Origin: Curtobacterium sp. MCLR17_007
GTDB taxonomy: Bacteria; Actinomycetota; Actinomycetes; Actinomycetales; Microbacteriaceae
Assembly: GCF_003234655.2 (NCBI RefSeq)
Contig: NZ_CP126271.1
Coordinates: 3,348,001-3,412,000 of the forward strand
Length of the DNA stretch: 64,000 nt
Reading direction: 5' to 3'
In this document: one piece after another, positions 8,089 through 16,865 of the stretch
Numbering within the stretch: position 1 is the stretch's first letter
Layout: each line of letters opens with the position of its first letter
Program-made: the position numbers and the translations under genes
Notes under the pieces: model-generated
The model's input: the letters and a program-made list of their open reading frames with translations, nothing else
Database searches by the model: none
What the model was told of the DNA's origin: nothing

Positions 8089-9495
8089 ATGTCCCGTTCC
8101 GTCCATCGCTACCGCCCCACTGCCATCGCGGCCGCGGTCCTCGCCACCCTCGCCGCGGGTGCCGGCGCGCTTCCCGCGTCCGCAGCCACGGCCTCCACCG
8201 CTGCCCCCTCGTTCATCGCCGTCTCGTACGACGGCGACTTCCTGCAGCCTGACGCGTACGACACCGTCACCATCGGAAGCGACCACCGTGCCGTGTTCGA
8301 GCTCTTCACGGAGGGCGTGACCGGTGGGTCGGTCACGGTCCGTGACGCGGACGGCTCGGAACTCTGCACTGCTCCGGTCCTCCCCGGCTCGATCGGCATC
8401 GCGCACTGCGACACCGTGCGCCCGCTCAAGCCGGGCGTGCACGACGTCACCGCCGTGACGACCGCGGCGACGGGTGCGTCCTCCCCGTCCGAGGTGCTGC
8501 ACCTGGGCGTCCACGGCGACGACCACAGCGGCGACACGCCCGATCCGATCGTCGCGCAGCCGGCACCGGGTGACACCGACACCGGCTTCACCGCGAGCGG
8601 TGTCGCCGCGCCCGTCGTCACGCTCGGCCAGACGATGGGGGACCACCAGAGCCTGCTCTTCGATGCTCCCGAGCTCGGGAACGACGGCGGTCGTGGTCAC
8701 ATCAAGCTGTACGACGCATCCGGCTCGCTCGTCCAGGACCGCGAGTGGTACGGCCCGCTCGGGTCCGACGGCGTGCAGCTCTGGGTCGCCGCGCCGTTCG
8801 GTGAGAAGACGGTGTACCACGCCGAGTACGTGCTGCCGGCCGGCACCTCGGCGCGCACCGAGGTCGTCGTGGACAGGACGGGCAAGGACCTGCCTGCACC
8901 GACCTTCGCCTTCGAACCGGGCGTGCAGGGTGACCGCATCCTCTTCAACCTCTACGGGGTCCCCGGGGCGACCGCGACCTTCACGGACAGTGACGGCACG
9001 GAACACCGCGAGGACATCGGTGCGACCGGCATGGCCGCCTTCACCGGCACCGTGGCCCGCAACGCGCAGAACACCTACTCGATCACGCAGACGAAGGCCG
9101 GCCAGACGTCAGCACCGCTGACCCACGAGGTGGACACCCGGACCGGCACCGAGGACATCGTCGCCCAGCCCGCCCCCGGGGACACCGACCCCGGCTTCAC
9201 CGCCCCTGGCGACAGCAGCGACGAGATCGCGACGCCGGTCGTCGCGAGCGGCCGCGTGCTGCCCGACCGCAAGACCGCGGAGCTGACGATCCCGGATGCC
9301 CCGAGCACGGTCCTCCCGAACGGCAGGTACCTGTTCACGGACGAGTCGGGCGTCACGACCGAGCGGCGGATCTCGCCGAACTGGCGCTACCTGGTCCCCG
9401 TCTCGCACTCCGGCGCGCAGACGTTCACCATCGTGAAGAAGGTCGGCGATGCGGTCTCCGCCCCGACGACCTTCCGTGTGCGCGGGCTCGACTAG
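8089..9495 (+). CDS. Secreted protein with two repeated modules, function unknown
   Basis: 468 aa. The start ATG at 8089 is preceded by TGGAG and gives a normal signal peptide (hydrophobic Ala/Val/Leu core about residues 12-27, cleavage near ASAATA); longer in-frame starts would spoil it. After an N-terminal region of about 150 residues, the linker IVAQPAPGDTD(T/P)GFTA appears twice (about residues 156 and 358), each time introducing a beta-rich module of about 100-200 residues, so the protein looks like a string of Ig- or carbohydrate-binding-like domains. No catalytic motif, LPxTG signal or membrane anchor was seen. It is divergent from nagB across the DasR-like site, and a strong terminator follows. 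Confidence 0.7.
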   Translation: MSRSVHRYRPTAIAAAVLATLAAGAGALPASAATASTAAPSFIAVSYDGDFLQPDAYDTVTIGSDHRAVFELFTEGVTGGSVTVRDADGSELCTAPVLPGSIGIAHCDTVRPLKPGVHDVTAVTTAATGASSPSEVLHLGVHGDDHSGDTPDPIVAQPAPGDTDTGFTASGVAAPVVTLGQTMGDHQSLLFDAPELGNDGGRGHIKLYDASGSLVQDREWYGPLGSDGVQLWVAAPFGEKTVYHAEYVLPAGTSARTEVVVDRTGKDLPAPTFAFEPGVQGDRILFNLYGVPGATATFTDSDGTEHREDIGATGMAAFTGTVARNAQNTYSITQTKAGQTSAPLTHEVDTRTGTEDIVAQPAPGDTDPGFTAPGDSSDEIATPVVASGRVLPDRKTAELTIPDAPSTVLPNGRYLFTDESGVTTERRISPNWRYLVPVSHSGAQTFTIVKKVGDAVSAPTTFRVRGLD

Positions 9496-9516
9496 GTCCG
9501 CTGCGCTCAGACGACG

Positions 9517-9554
9517 AGCCCCGGCGCACCGACCACCGTCGGTGCGCCGGGGCT
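9517..9554 (+). terminator. Rho-independent-like terminator after the secreted protein
   Basis: Perfect 17-bp stem, AGCCCCGGCGCACCGAC paired with its complement, around a 4-base CACC loop. No long T tract follows, as is common in high-GC actinobacteria. It separates the secreted protein from the Nudix gene. Confidence 0.8.
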
Positions 9555-9586
9555 CCGCCGTTCCACCGCGTCGGTAGCGTTGCCCC

Positions 9587-10066
9587 ATGCCGACCCCCGA
9601 CTTCGTCCTGGCCCTCCGCGAGAAGATCGGCACCGACCCGCTCTGGTTGACCGGCGTCACCGCCGTCGTCACCCGTGGCGCCGGCGAGGACCGGGAGCTC
9701 CTGGTGGTCCGGCGCGCGGACAGCGGCGCGCTGACCCCCGTCACGGGCATCGTCGACCCGGGCGAGCAGCCGGCCGTCGCCGCCGAGCGCGAGGTCCTCG
9801 AGGAAGCCGACGTCGTGGCCGTCGCCGAGCGTCTGACGTGGGTGCAGACCCTGCCGGAGATGACCTACCCGAACGGCGACCGTGCGCAGTACCTCGATCT
9901 GGTGTTCGCGTGCCGCTGGGTCTCCGGCGACCCGTACCCGGCCGACGGCGAGAACACCGAGGCGTTCTGGGCCCCGGTGTCCGACCTGCCCACGATGTCC
10001 GAGAACATGCGCGAGCGTGTGCGCATCGCACTGGCCGGCGCCGCGGAGGCACGCTTCGAGCGCTGA
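9587..10066 (+). CDS. Nudix hydrolase
   Basis: 159 aa single-domain Nudix protein that should hydrolyse a nucleoside diphosphate linked to another group. The Nudix box runs GIVDPGEQPAVAAEREVLEE then ADVV, so the REVLEE metal-binding core is intact while the usual Gly after EE is replaced by Asp. The tail YPNGDRAQYLDLVFACRW resembles ADP-ribose or MutT-like members. The start ATG at 9587 lies six bases after a TAGCGT -10 box (9575-9580) without a ribosome site, so it is probably leaderless. It is convergent with the ABC operon, 5 bp away. Substrate unknown. Confidence 0.88.
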   Translation: MPTPDFVLALREKIGTDPLWLTGVTAVVTRGAGEDRELLVVRRADSGALTPVTGIVDPGEQPAVAAEREVLEEADVVAVAERLTWVQTLPEMTYPNGDRAQYLDLVFACRWVSGDPYPADGENTEAFWAPVSDLPTMSENMRERVRIALAGAAEARFER

Positions 10067-10071
10067 CCCGG

Positions 10072-11142
10072 TCAGGCGACCGGCGCGACCGCGACCGGGG
10101 CGCCGAGCAGCCGGACGGCGACGGCGTCACCCGTCGTCCGTCGGTCACCGACCTCGTGCTGCACGGTGATGACGGTGTCGTCGTCGAGCCGGACGGTGGT
10201 GCGCCGGATCGACCCGAGGAAGCTCGACGAGATGACGGTCCCGGTGACACCCTCGGGAGCGAAGGCGATGTCCTCGGGCCGGACGTACGCGAGCACCGGG
10301 CCGTCGGCGGCGGTCGGGTCGAGCGCGGGAACCCGGAAGCCGTACACGAACACGTCCCCACCACGCAGGTCGCCCCCGAGCCGGTTCGACTGCCCGACGA
10401 AATCCGCCGTGAAGGCCGAGGACGGGGAGCGGTACAGCTCTTCGGGCGTGCCGATCTGCTCGATGTTGCCGGCGTTCATCACCGCGATCCGGTCGGACAC
10501 GGCGAGCGCTTCCTCCTGGTCGTGGGTCACGAACACGGTCGTGATGCCGAGGTCGGTCTGGATGCGCCGGATCTCCTCGCGCAGTGACACCCGCACCTTG
10601 GCGTCGAGCGCGGACAGCGGCTCGTCGAGCAGCAGGACGCGGGGCCGGGTGACGAGCGCACGGGCGAGTGCCACGCGCTGCTGCTGCCCGCCGGAGAGCT
10701 GGTGCGGGTACCGGTCGGCGAAGTCTGCGAGGTGCACCATGTCGAGTGCCTCGACGACGCGCTCGCGCCGGGACGCCGCCGGCACCCGACGCATCTCCAG
10801 CCCGAAGGCCACGTTCTGGCGCACGGTCATGTGCGGGAACAACGAGTACTGCTGGAACACCATCCCCATGTCGCGCTTGTTCGCGGGCGTGTTCGCCACG
10901 TCGACGCCGTCGATGCGGATGGCGCCGGCGTCGATCGCCTCGAGGCCGGCGAGCGCCCGGAGCGCCGTCGTCTTGCCGCAGCCGGAGGGCCCGAGGAGCG
11001 ACAGGAACTCGCCGGGTCCGACCCGCAGGGACAGCCCGGTGAGCGCGCGGTGGGTGCCGTAGCGCTTCTCGACGGCGTCGAGCTCGACGACGGCTCCGGT
11101 GCCGGCCAGCGAGGCGGGAGCGGCGGGTGCGGTGGTGGTCAT
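10072..11142 (-). CDS. ABC importer ATP-binding protein (PotA/FbpC/PhnT-like)
   Basis: 356 aa cytoplasmic ATPase of a four-gene importer. In order: Walker A GPSGCGKTTAL near residue 54, Q-loop MVFQQYSLFPHM, signature LSGGQQQRVALARA, Walker B VLLLDEPLSALDAK and switch His VFVTHDQEEAL, then a C-terminal regulatory TOBE-type region (residues 260-350). Family relatives take up spermidine, ferric iron, thiamine or 2-aminoethylphosphonate. It overlaps the permease upstream by ATGA (11139-11142) and is the last gene of the operon. Confidence 0.9.
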   Translation of the reverse strand: MTTTAPAAPASLAGTGAVVELDAVEKRYGTHRALTGLSLRVGPGEFLSLLGPSGCGKTTALRALAGLEAIDAGAIRIDGVDVANTPANKRDMGMVFQQYSLFPHMTVRQNVAFGLEMRRVPAASRRERVVEALDMVHLADFADRYPHQLSGGQQQRVALARALVTRPRVLLLDEPLSALDAKVRVSLREEIRRIQTDLGITTVFVTHDQEEALAVSDRIAVMNAGNIEQIGTPEELYRSPSSAFTADFVGQSNRLGGDLRGGDVFVYGFRVPALDPTAADGPVLAYVRPEDIAFAPEGVTGTVISSSFLGSIRRTTVRLDDDTVITVQHEVGDRRTTGDAVAVRLLGAPVAVAPVA

Positions 11143-12023
11143 GCGGGGTCCTTGGTCTGGTGACGACGGACGCGCGTGCGGCGCTGTCCGATCCGGCCGA
11201 TGGCGACGAGCAGCAGGAACCCGAACACCAGGGCGCCGAGCGAGAAGATCGCCGCGACGTACGGGTCGGTCCCCTGCACCAGGAGCAGTGCCGTCTGGAA
11301 GGTGGTGCGGGAGAGGAACGACGCCAGGGTGTACTCACCGAGGACGACCGTGATCGTCAGGAAGCACGCGGCCAGGATCCCCCGACGCAGGTTCGGCAGG
11401 AGCACCCGCCACGTGACCGTCCACCAGGACGCCCCGAGGGAACGGGCCGCCTCGGTCAGCGTGGTCAGGTCCATCGCGGTGATCGCGGCGGAGATCGGAC
11501 GGAAGGCGAACGGCAGCGCGATGATGCCGATGGCGAAGGAGAGGGTCCACGCGCCGGACCCGAACACCTGGGCGACGACCTGGTAGACGGGGACGAACCC
11601 GACCACGAGCACGACGACCGGCACGGTGATCGGCACCAGGCAGACGAACTCCACGACGCGTCGGAGTCGCGGGTGGTGCAGGGCGGTGATGACCTGGGCG
11701 GGCAGGAGCACGAGCAGGACGATCGCGACGGCGATGACCGCGATCACGAGTGACGCACCGAGGCCGTCGAACACCGGCTGGTACGTGCCGATGTTCGCCG
11801 GGTCCGCGATGGCCGCGTAGTGGGCCGTGGTCAGGCTGCCGTCGGTGCCCTGGCGGAACGTGAACTGCGCCAGCGCGACCAGCGGCACGGCGAACACGAG
11901 CCCGACGACGACCAGGACGACCGCCGCGGTGCCCCGTGACGGGGCCGCGCCGAACCGTGGGACGCGGGCCGGGCCTCCAGACCGACCGGAACGAGCCGGA
12001 CGCGCCGGCGCTCCCGCGCTCAT
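11139..12023 (-). CDS. ABC importer permease, second subunit
   Basis: 294 aa inner-membrane permease with about six transmembrane segments after a 35-residue Arg/Pro/Gly-rich N-terminus. The cytoplasmic EAA loop that docks on the ATPase is visible as TEAARSLGASWWTVTWRVLL near residue 190. ATG at 12023 is used because it overlaps the upstream permease stop (ATGA, 12020-12023); the frame stays open further upstream but only in antisense to that gene. Partner of the permease at 12020-13000. Confidence 0.9.
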   Translation of the reverse strand: MSAGAPARPARSGRSGGPARVPRFGAAPSRGTAAVVLVVVGLVFAVPLVALAQFTFRQGTDGSLTTAHYAAIADPANIGTYQPVFDGLGASLVIAVIAVAIVLLVLLPAQVITALHHPRLRRVVEFVCLVPITVPVVVLVVGFVPVYQVVAQVFGSGAWTLSFAIGIIALPFAFRPISAAITAMDLTTLTEAARSLGASWWTVTWRVLLPNLRRGILAACFLTITVVLGEYTLASFLSRTTFQTALLLVQGTDPYVAAIFSLGALVFGFLLLVAIGRIGQRRTRVRRHQTKDPA

Positions 12024-13000
12024 CGCTGCCACCGGGCGGCGCGGCGCTGCAGCAGCGAGTAGGCGCCCATGACGACCGCCATCACGACGACCATGCCCAG
12101 GGCGAGCACCCCGGCCACGTTCTGCAGGCCGATGATCGTCTCGCTGGTGAGCTGCGCGCGGATCGTCAGCGGGACGATGCCGCCCTGCGAGATGAGCGCC
12201 GCCGCGGTCGCGAACGACGAGAACCCGTTCGCGAACAACAGCAGCAGCGATCCCCAGAAGGCCGGAGCGAGCACGGGCAGGGCCACACGGCGCCAGTACG
12301 TCGCGCGCGATGCCCCCAGCGTCGCGGCGGCTTCGCCCCACTGGGTCTTGACGCCCTCGAGTGCGGGCATGAACGTCAGGACCATGAGCGGTACCTGGAA
12401 GTAGACGTACGGGATCACCAGGCCGGGCACCGTGTACAGGAAGGCGCCGTCGGCGTTGAGGTCCCAGTGGAACGTGGACACGAGCCACGCCGTGACGAGC
12501 CCCTGCGTGCCGATCGTGGCGATGAACGCGAACGCGAGCATCACGCCGCCGAACTGGGCCAGCACGCTGGCCGCGGAGTCGATCATCGACCGGACGACCC
12601 CGTCCGGCCGGAGCGCGGCGAGCGCCCAGCAGACGAGCGCACCGATCACGGCACCGAGCACGGCGGAGACCGCGGAGAGGCCGAACGAGCCGCCGAAGGC
12701 ACGGAGGACGCTCGGGTCGCGGAACGCCGACAGGTTCGCCAGCGTCAGGTTCCCCGTCGCGTCGAAGAAGCCGGACCCCACCGCGATCAGCGCCGGCACG
12801 GCGAGGAAGAGCAGGACGTACGCGGCGAACGGGGTGAGACCGAGCCACGCGATGCCGACGCGGCGCCGGGCACGGGGACCGGCACCGCGACGAGCGAGCG
12901 CATCGACGCCCGCGCCGGACCGGGTTGCGGTCGCCTGCTCGCTGGTGACGAGGGTGGCGGCCGGTCCCCCGGTCGCGCCGGGCGCCGATGCGGTGGTCAT
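12020..13000 (-). CDS. ABC importer permease, first subunit
   Basis: 326 aa permease of the BPD_transp_1 fold. About 45 hydrophilic N-terminal residues precede the first membrane segment at GIAWLGLTPFAAYVLLFLAV. The EAA loop is GEAAATLGASRATYWRRVAL. ATG at 13000 is 5 bp after the stop of the binding-protein gene, so the ribosome site lies within that gene's end. Together with the next permease it forms the translocation pore of the importer. Confidence 0.88.
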   Translation of the reverse strand: MTTASAPGATGGPAATLVTSEQATATRSGAGVDALARRGAGPRARRRVGIAWLGLTPFAAYVLLFLAVPALIAVGSGFFDATGNLTLANLSAFRDPSVLRAFGGSFGLSAVSAVLGAVIGALVCWALAALRPDGVVRSMIDSAASVLAQFGGVMLAFAFIATIGTQGLVTAWLVSTFHWDLNADGAFLYTVPGLVIPYVYFQVPLMVLTFMPALEGVKTQWGEAAATLGASRATYWRRVALPVLAPAFWGSLLLLFANGFSSFATAAALISQGGIVPLTIRAQLTSETIIGLQNVAGVLALGMVVVMAVVMGAYSLLQRRAARWQR

Positions 13001-13005
13001 GCTGC

Positions 13006-14157
13006 TCAGGACCCCATCGTCGAGGACCACTTGGCCGCCAGGACCTTCGCGGCCGCGGTCACCTGGTCGTCGGTCAGCTCGACGTAGTCCTTCGGCGCGC
13101 CACCGGCGGCGTCGAGGGCGTCCTGGTCGACCTTGCCCGACTTCTCGAGCGCGGCCAGGGTCGACGGGAACGCGCCGGCCTGCAGGTACAGGTTCTGCAC
13201 GGTCGGGCTGGCGACGTACTCCTGCCACAGGCGGGCAGCGGCGGGGTGCGGGGCGTCCTTGTTGATCGCCTGCGCGTAGTACGAACCGAGCGCCTGCCCC
13301 TTCGGCACGACGGTCTTCCAGTGCTTGTTGCCGGACGATCCCGCAGCCGGGCCCCACGCCAGGTTGTTGTAGGACCACTGGACGACGACCGGGGTCTCAC
13401 CCGAGGCGACCGTGGCCTGCGACGGCAGCACGTTCTGGAAGTTGCCGGCCTGCTTCAGCTTGCCGAAGTAGTCGACGCCCTTCGTGATGTCGTCGGCCGA
13501 GCCGCCGTTCTCGAGCGCGGCGAGGTAGACCGCGCTGGCGGCCTGGTTCGCCTGGGTCGGGTCACCGGCGATCGAGACCTTGCCCTTGTACTCCGAGCCG
13601 AGCAGGTCCTCCAGGTCCTTCGGGGCGTCCTTGATCTTGCTGGAGTCGTACCCGATCGACATCAGACCCGTGTAGTCGCGGGTCCAGGCGCCGTCCTGCT
13701 CCTTGAGGGTCGTGGGGATGTCGCTCCAGTTCGCGACCTTGTAGTCCGTCAGCAGACCGAGGTTCTGCTGCAGCACGGCGTTGCCGAGATCGAGCACGTC
13801 CGGCGCCGTCGACTGGCCCTTCTGCGACTTCACGGCGGCGACCTCGTCGGCGCTCGAGCCGTTCGGGTTCGCGGAGTTGATCGTGATGCCGTACTTCTGC
13901 TTGAAGCCGTCGATGATCTTGCCGTAGTTGGCCCAGGTCGGCGGGAGCGCGATGACGTTGAGCTGCCCCTCCGCCTTCGCGGCCTTCACCAGTGCGTCCA
14001 TGCCGCCGGCGCTCTCGGCGCTCGTTGCCGTCTTCCAGTCGGCGGCGCCGCTGCTGCTGCTGCCGGTCGATGCCGAGCTCGTCGCCGAGCAACCGGCGAG
14101 GGTGACCACTGCGGCTGCGGCGAGGGCGATGCCGGCCAGGGTGCGCTTGTTCTGCAC
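13006..14157 (-). CDS. ABC importer substrate-binding lipoprotein
   Basis: 383 aa extracellular solute-binding protein (family 1 type, near iron(III), spermidine and 2-aminoethylphosphonate binders). Lipoprotein signal: NKRTL, a hydrophobic core, then lipobox LAGC about residue 21 and a Ser/Thr linker. The mature part begins GMDALVKAAKAEGQLNVIAL. GTG at 14157 is chosen over further-upstream codons because AAAGG lies at the right distance and the signal peptide starts there. It is the first gene of the operon that continues with two permeases and an ATPase. The ligand cannot be fixed from sequence alone. Confidence 0.88.
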   Translation of the reverse strand: MQNKRTLAGIALAAAAVVTLAGCSATSSASTGSSSSGAADWKTATSAESAGGMDALVKAAKAEGQLNVIALPPTWANYGKIIDGFKQKYGITINSANPNGSSADEVAAVKSQKGQSTAPDVLDLGNAVLQQNLGLLTDYKVANWSDIPTTLKEQDGAWTRDYTGLMSIGYDSSKIKDAPKDLEDLLGSEYKGKVSIAGDPTQANQAASAVYLAALENGGSADDITKGVDYFGKLKQAGNFQNVLPSQATVASGETPVVVQWSYNNLAWGPAAGSSGNKHWKTVVPKGQALGSYYAQAINKDAPHPAAARLWQEYVASPTVQNLYLQAGAFPSTLAALEKSGKVDQDALDAAGGAPKDYVELTDDQVTAAAKVLAAKWSSTMGS

Positions 14158-14332
14158 GGAGAGTGCCTTTCGGGTGCGTTCGGGGACCCCGCGGATCGGG
14201 TTCTGGATGATCGTGGACGCGGCCGGTATCCGGCTCGTGGTGCGATGGTGAACGCTGGCGGAACTCGCGGTGCGGTTGTACGGTTCCTCACGACGCGGCG
14301 GTCGCCGCTGCTGGCTCGGACTGGAGGCACGG
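14158..14332. promoter_or_regulatory. Divergent promoter region between ABC operon and DUF1905-like gene
   Basis: 175 bp that must hold promoters for both directions. The ABC side carries AAAGG ahead of GTG 14157 and the other side carries GGAGG at 14323-14327. No convincing operator palindrome was found. Confidence 0.4.
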
Positions 14333-14770
14333 GTGCAGTTCACGACGGCGGTCCTGCAGGCACGGCAGACGGCGACCGGGCTGCCCGTCCCGCCCGAGGT
14401 CATCGAAGCGCTGGGGGCGGGCAAGCGCCCGGCCGTGGTGGTCACGCTGAACGGCGGGTACACCTACCGCTCGACCGTGGGCGTGATGGGCGGGCAGTAC
14501 CTCGTCCCGCTGTCGGCAGCACACCGTGCGGCGTCCGGGGTCGCCGGCGGGGACGCGGTCGAGGTGACGCTGGTGGTCGACACCGCACCGCGCGAGGTGC
14601 CCCTGCCCGAGGACCTGGTGGCGGCGATGTCGTCGGCCGGCGTGCGAGCGGCGTTCGATGCGCTGTCGAACTCGCGTCAGCGGGCGCTGGCGGACCCGGT
14701 GGAGCAGGCGAAGTCACCGGAGACCCGGCAGCGCCGCATCGACAAGGCCGTGGAGACCCTGCGGGGCTAG
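14333..14770 (+). CDS. DUF1905 / YdeI (OmpD-associated)-like protein
   Basis: 145 aa. Residues 1-80 match the DUF1905 beta-barrel pattern (PPEVIEALGAGKRPAVVVTLNG...YRSTVGVMGGQYLVPLS), followed by the bacteriocin-protection YdeI/OmpD-associated C-terminal helix region, including SNSRQRALADPVEQAKSPET. GTG at 14333 has a GGAGG ribosome site five bases upstream. Cytoplasmic; the molecular function of the family is not established. Single gene, divergent from the ABC operon. Confidence 0.78.
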   Translation: MQFTTAVLQARQTATGLPVPPEVIEALGAGKRPAVVVTLNGGYTYRSTVGVMGGQYLVPLSAAHRAASGVAGGDAVEVTLVVDTAPREVPLPEDLVAAMSSAGVRAAFDALSNSRQRALADPVEQAKSPETRQRRIDKAVETLRG

Positions 14771-14808
14771 CGGGTGCGCGCCTCCGGGGCCCGTTCCGAG
14801 CAAAGGAT

Positions 14809-14861
14809 GTCGAATCGCGCGTTGTCGGTCGGAAGTTCGGGCTACCTACGCGCGAAACGAC
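14809..14861. repeat. 53-bp palindromic intergenic repeat, copy 1 (degenerate)
   Basis: Aligns without gaps over 53 bases to 16706-16758, about 39 of 53 identical. Arms GTCGAATCGCGCG and CGCGCGAAACGAC flank a variable centre; the fully conserved TCGGTCGG sits after the left arm. It lies between the DUF1905-like gene and the histidine phosphatase gene and fills most of that 134-bp gap. Confidence 0.7.
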
Positions 14862-14904
14862 CATCCATGTGGGCCGCGGCTGGACCGGCGGGATCGGGTT
14901 GGGG

Positions 14905-15594
14905 TCAGGCCAGGTGCTCGACGGCGGAGAACTCGACGAGGGTCCATGGCTGGCCGAGCCCCGCGCGGCCGAGACGGGTCAAGGACGCGTTGCCCACCGG
15001 GTTGGCGGCCGTGAACTCCGTCAGGGCCGCTTCGTCGAGGTCCAGGCACACCGCCACGGCCAGCGTCACCACGACGTCGTGCGCGGCGATGACCAGGCGC
15101 TCCGGGCCGTCGATGCGGTCGATGTCCATGAAGGCCGAGCGCAGCCGGGCCTGGACGTCGACCCACGACTCGCCGCCCGCCGGCCGGTGGTAGTACTTGC
15201 CGAGCCGATGCCGGCGTTCGTCCTCGTCCGGATGGCGGTTCGCCACGCCGCGCAGCGTGTGGCGCTCCAGCACGCCGAGCTCGCGATCGCGCAGTCGCTC
15301 GTCGACCCGTCGCGGGGGCTCGTCGACACCGCCGGACTGGATCGCGATGTCGATCGTCTGCTGCGCCCGGAGGAAGGGCGACACCCACAGCGCGACCGGC
15401 ACGGACCCCATGCCGCGTTCGGCGAGCTCGGTACCGAGGGCTCGCGACTGCTGCTCCCCGACGGTGCTGAGCGGGACGTCAGGGTCGCGCTGCTCGATCG
15501 CGATCAGGTCGTCACCGGCCGCCTCCGCGCGCTCGGCAGCGACGTTCGCGGTGGACTCGCCGTGACGGACGAGCCAGATCTCGGTGACGGGCAT
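14905..15594 (-). CDS. Histidine phosphatase family protein (phosphoglycerate mutase-like)
   Basis: 229 aa. The phospho-acceptor motif LVRHGESTAN is at residue 8, the second histidine is in IAAHDVVVTLAVAV, and the acid motif RDRELGVLE precedes it. Members dephosphorylate small molecules or act as broad phosphatases; there is no evidence for a mutase role. ATG at 15594 lies six bases after a TAGCGT -10 box (15601-15606) with no ribosome site, so it is probably leaderless. Ends near repeat copy 1. Confidence 0.9.
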   Translation of the reverse strand: MPVTEIWLVRHGESTANVAAERAEAAGDDLIAIEQRDPDVPLSTVGEQQSRALGTELAERGMGSVPVALWVSPFLRAQQTIDIAIQSGGVDEPPRRVDERLRDRELGVLERHTLRGVANRHPDEDERRHRLGKYYHRPAGGESWVDVQARLRSAFMDIDRIDGPERLVIAAHDVVVTLAVAVCLDLDEAALTEFTAANPVGNASLTRLGRAGLGQPWTLVEFSAVEHLA

Positions 15595-15617
15595 GCGCCC
15601 ACGCTAGGCCTCCGGGA

Positions 15618-16583
15618 TCAACCGACCACCAGGCGGTCACTGCTGCCGGGGCGGAGAGCGCACGGCAGACCCGCAGCACGAAGACGCGGCACGAGCAGTT
15701 CGGGGTGCAGGAGGTCACGCCGCTCGGCCCGGAGGATCCGCCTGACGTCCGGGACGGTGAGCACGGCTTCCTGGCGACGCTTCTCGTCGATGAAGACCTC
15801 GGTCGGGGAACGACCTGCGCGGTAGCGGTCCTGCGTGTCCTTCGCACGGCCGTCGATCTCGATGACGACGCCCTGCTCCGGGAACCAGAAGTCCACGATG
15901 ATCCGCCTGCCGTGGACGACGAACTCCTGCTGCAGCACGGGTTCGGGCAGCCCGAGTTCACGGAAGACCACGCGCCCGAGTGACTCGGCGACGGACCCGG
16001 ACCGCGCGTCCGCCAGGTCGAGCACGAGTTCGGCGGTACGACGCCCCCGTGAGCCCGGGGCCGCTGGCAGTGCCGCTGTGAGTTCGTCAGGCGTCGCCCC
16101 GGCGCGGAGGGCCGAGTCAGCCACGACGACCGCCGCCCGCACGTCACCCGTCAGCGCGACGTCGACCACCGTGCGCGGGATGCTCGTCGCGGTGATCGGC
16201 CCGTCCCGCTTGACCTGGTCCGGACACAACGGCCGCGTGTGCAGTGCGAGGCCGTTGCTGGCGGACCGGTAGCGCGACTTCGGGACCGTGAGGTGGACGG
16301 TGTCGGGCCAGCCGTACAGCCAGGCGAGACCGTGCAGGGCGACAGCCGACACGTGCGACGCCGACGCCGGTTCACTGAGCCGGGCGAGTCGCGCCCAGAC
16401 GCGCGTGACGTAGCGGACGCGCGTCCCTGCCCCAGCCCAGTCCGTCGCTCGCGCGAACGCGTTGGGCCCCAGGCGCACGAGCCCGTCCGGACCGGGCTCT
16501 CCCGCACGTCGCCGCAGCGTCGAACCCACTCGGCCGGCCTCTCGCATCGCAGTGGCCCTGATGATCGGGAGCGGTCGTTCCAT
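15618..16583 (-). CDS. DUF559-type endonuclease-fold protein, AbiEi-like N-terminus
   Basis: 321 aa. The C-terminal third carries a PD-(D/E)xK-like core: RIIVDFWFPEQGVVIEIDGR (Asp, then Glu-x-Asp), followed by DEKRRQEAVLTV, as in DUF559/very-short-patch-repair-like domains. The N-terminal part (residues 40-150, VSAVALHGLAWLYGWPDTV and IPRTVVDVA) resembles the middle domain of AbiEi-type and similar actinobacterial proteins. No cognate AbiEii toxin is next to it. ATG at 16583 is the first start after the long intergenic region. Nuclease activity is predicted, not shown; it may be a housekeeping orphan. Confidence 0.65.
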   Translation of the reverse strand: MERPLPIIRATAMREAGRVGSTLRRRAGEPGPDGLVRLGPNAFARATDWAGAGTRVRYVTRVWARLARLSEPASASHVSAVALHGLAWLYGWPDTVHLTVPKSRYRSASNGLALHTRPLCPDQVKRDGPITATSIPRTVVDVALTGDVRAAVVVADSALRAGATPDELTAALPAAPGSRGRRTAELVLDLADARSGSVAESLGRVVFRELGLPEPVLQQEFVVHGRRIIVDFWFPEQGVVIEIDGRAKDTQDRYRAGRSPTEVFIDEKRRQEAVLTVPDVRRILRAERRDLLHPELLVPRLRAAGLPCALRPGSSDRLVVG

Positions 16584-16705
16584 GCCACCACGCTGCCGGG
16601 CCGAGGACAGCTGAACGGGGGCGACGGACCGAACTGTGGACGACCCTCCAGTCAGACGCTCTGTGGAGGAGTCCTCGTTCGTTCCCACACCGGTTGCGCT
16701 GGAAA

Positions 16706-16758
16706 GTCGGATCGCGCGTGGTCGGTCGGGAACTCCAACCCACCACGCGCGATCCGAC
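16706..16758. repeat. 53-bp palindromic intergenic repeat, copy 2 (perfect 17-bp arms)
   Basis: Left arm GTCGGATCGCGCGTGGT (16706-16722) is exactly complementary to the right arm (16742-16758), with a 19-base centre. A further half-arm-like GCGCGCGATTCGAC follows at 16763-16776. It lies between the DUF559 gene and the GH38 gene end, and is related to the copy at 14809-14861. Confidence 0.8.
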
Positions 16759-16865
16759 CCCCTGCGCGCGATTCGACTTCCTCCGCGCCACACACAACGG
16801 GCCTGCCAACCCGCCGTGCAACACGGCGCCGGACGGACGCACCCGTGTCCGTCCGGTGCCGCGGT

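Noticed and set aside
12988..15825. 945-aa plus-strand open frame across the binding-protein and DUF1905-like genes
   Set aside because: Composition is Arg/Gly/Val-rich with no domain, and it is antisense to or out of frame with supported genes. The same reasoning removed other long frames, such as 23388-26816 and 3901-6012.
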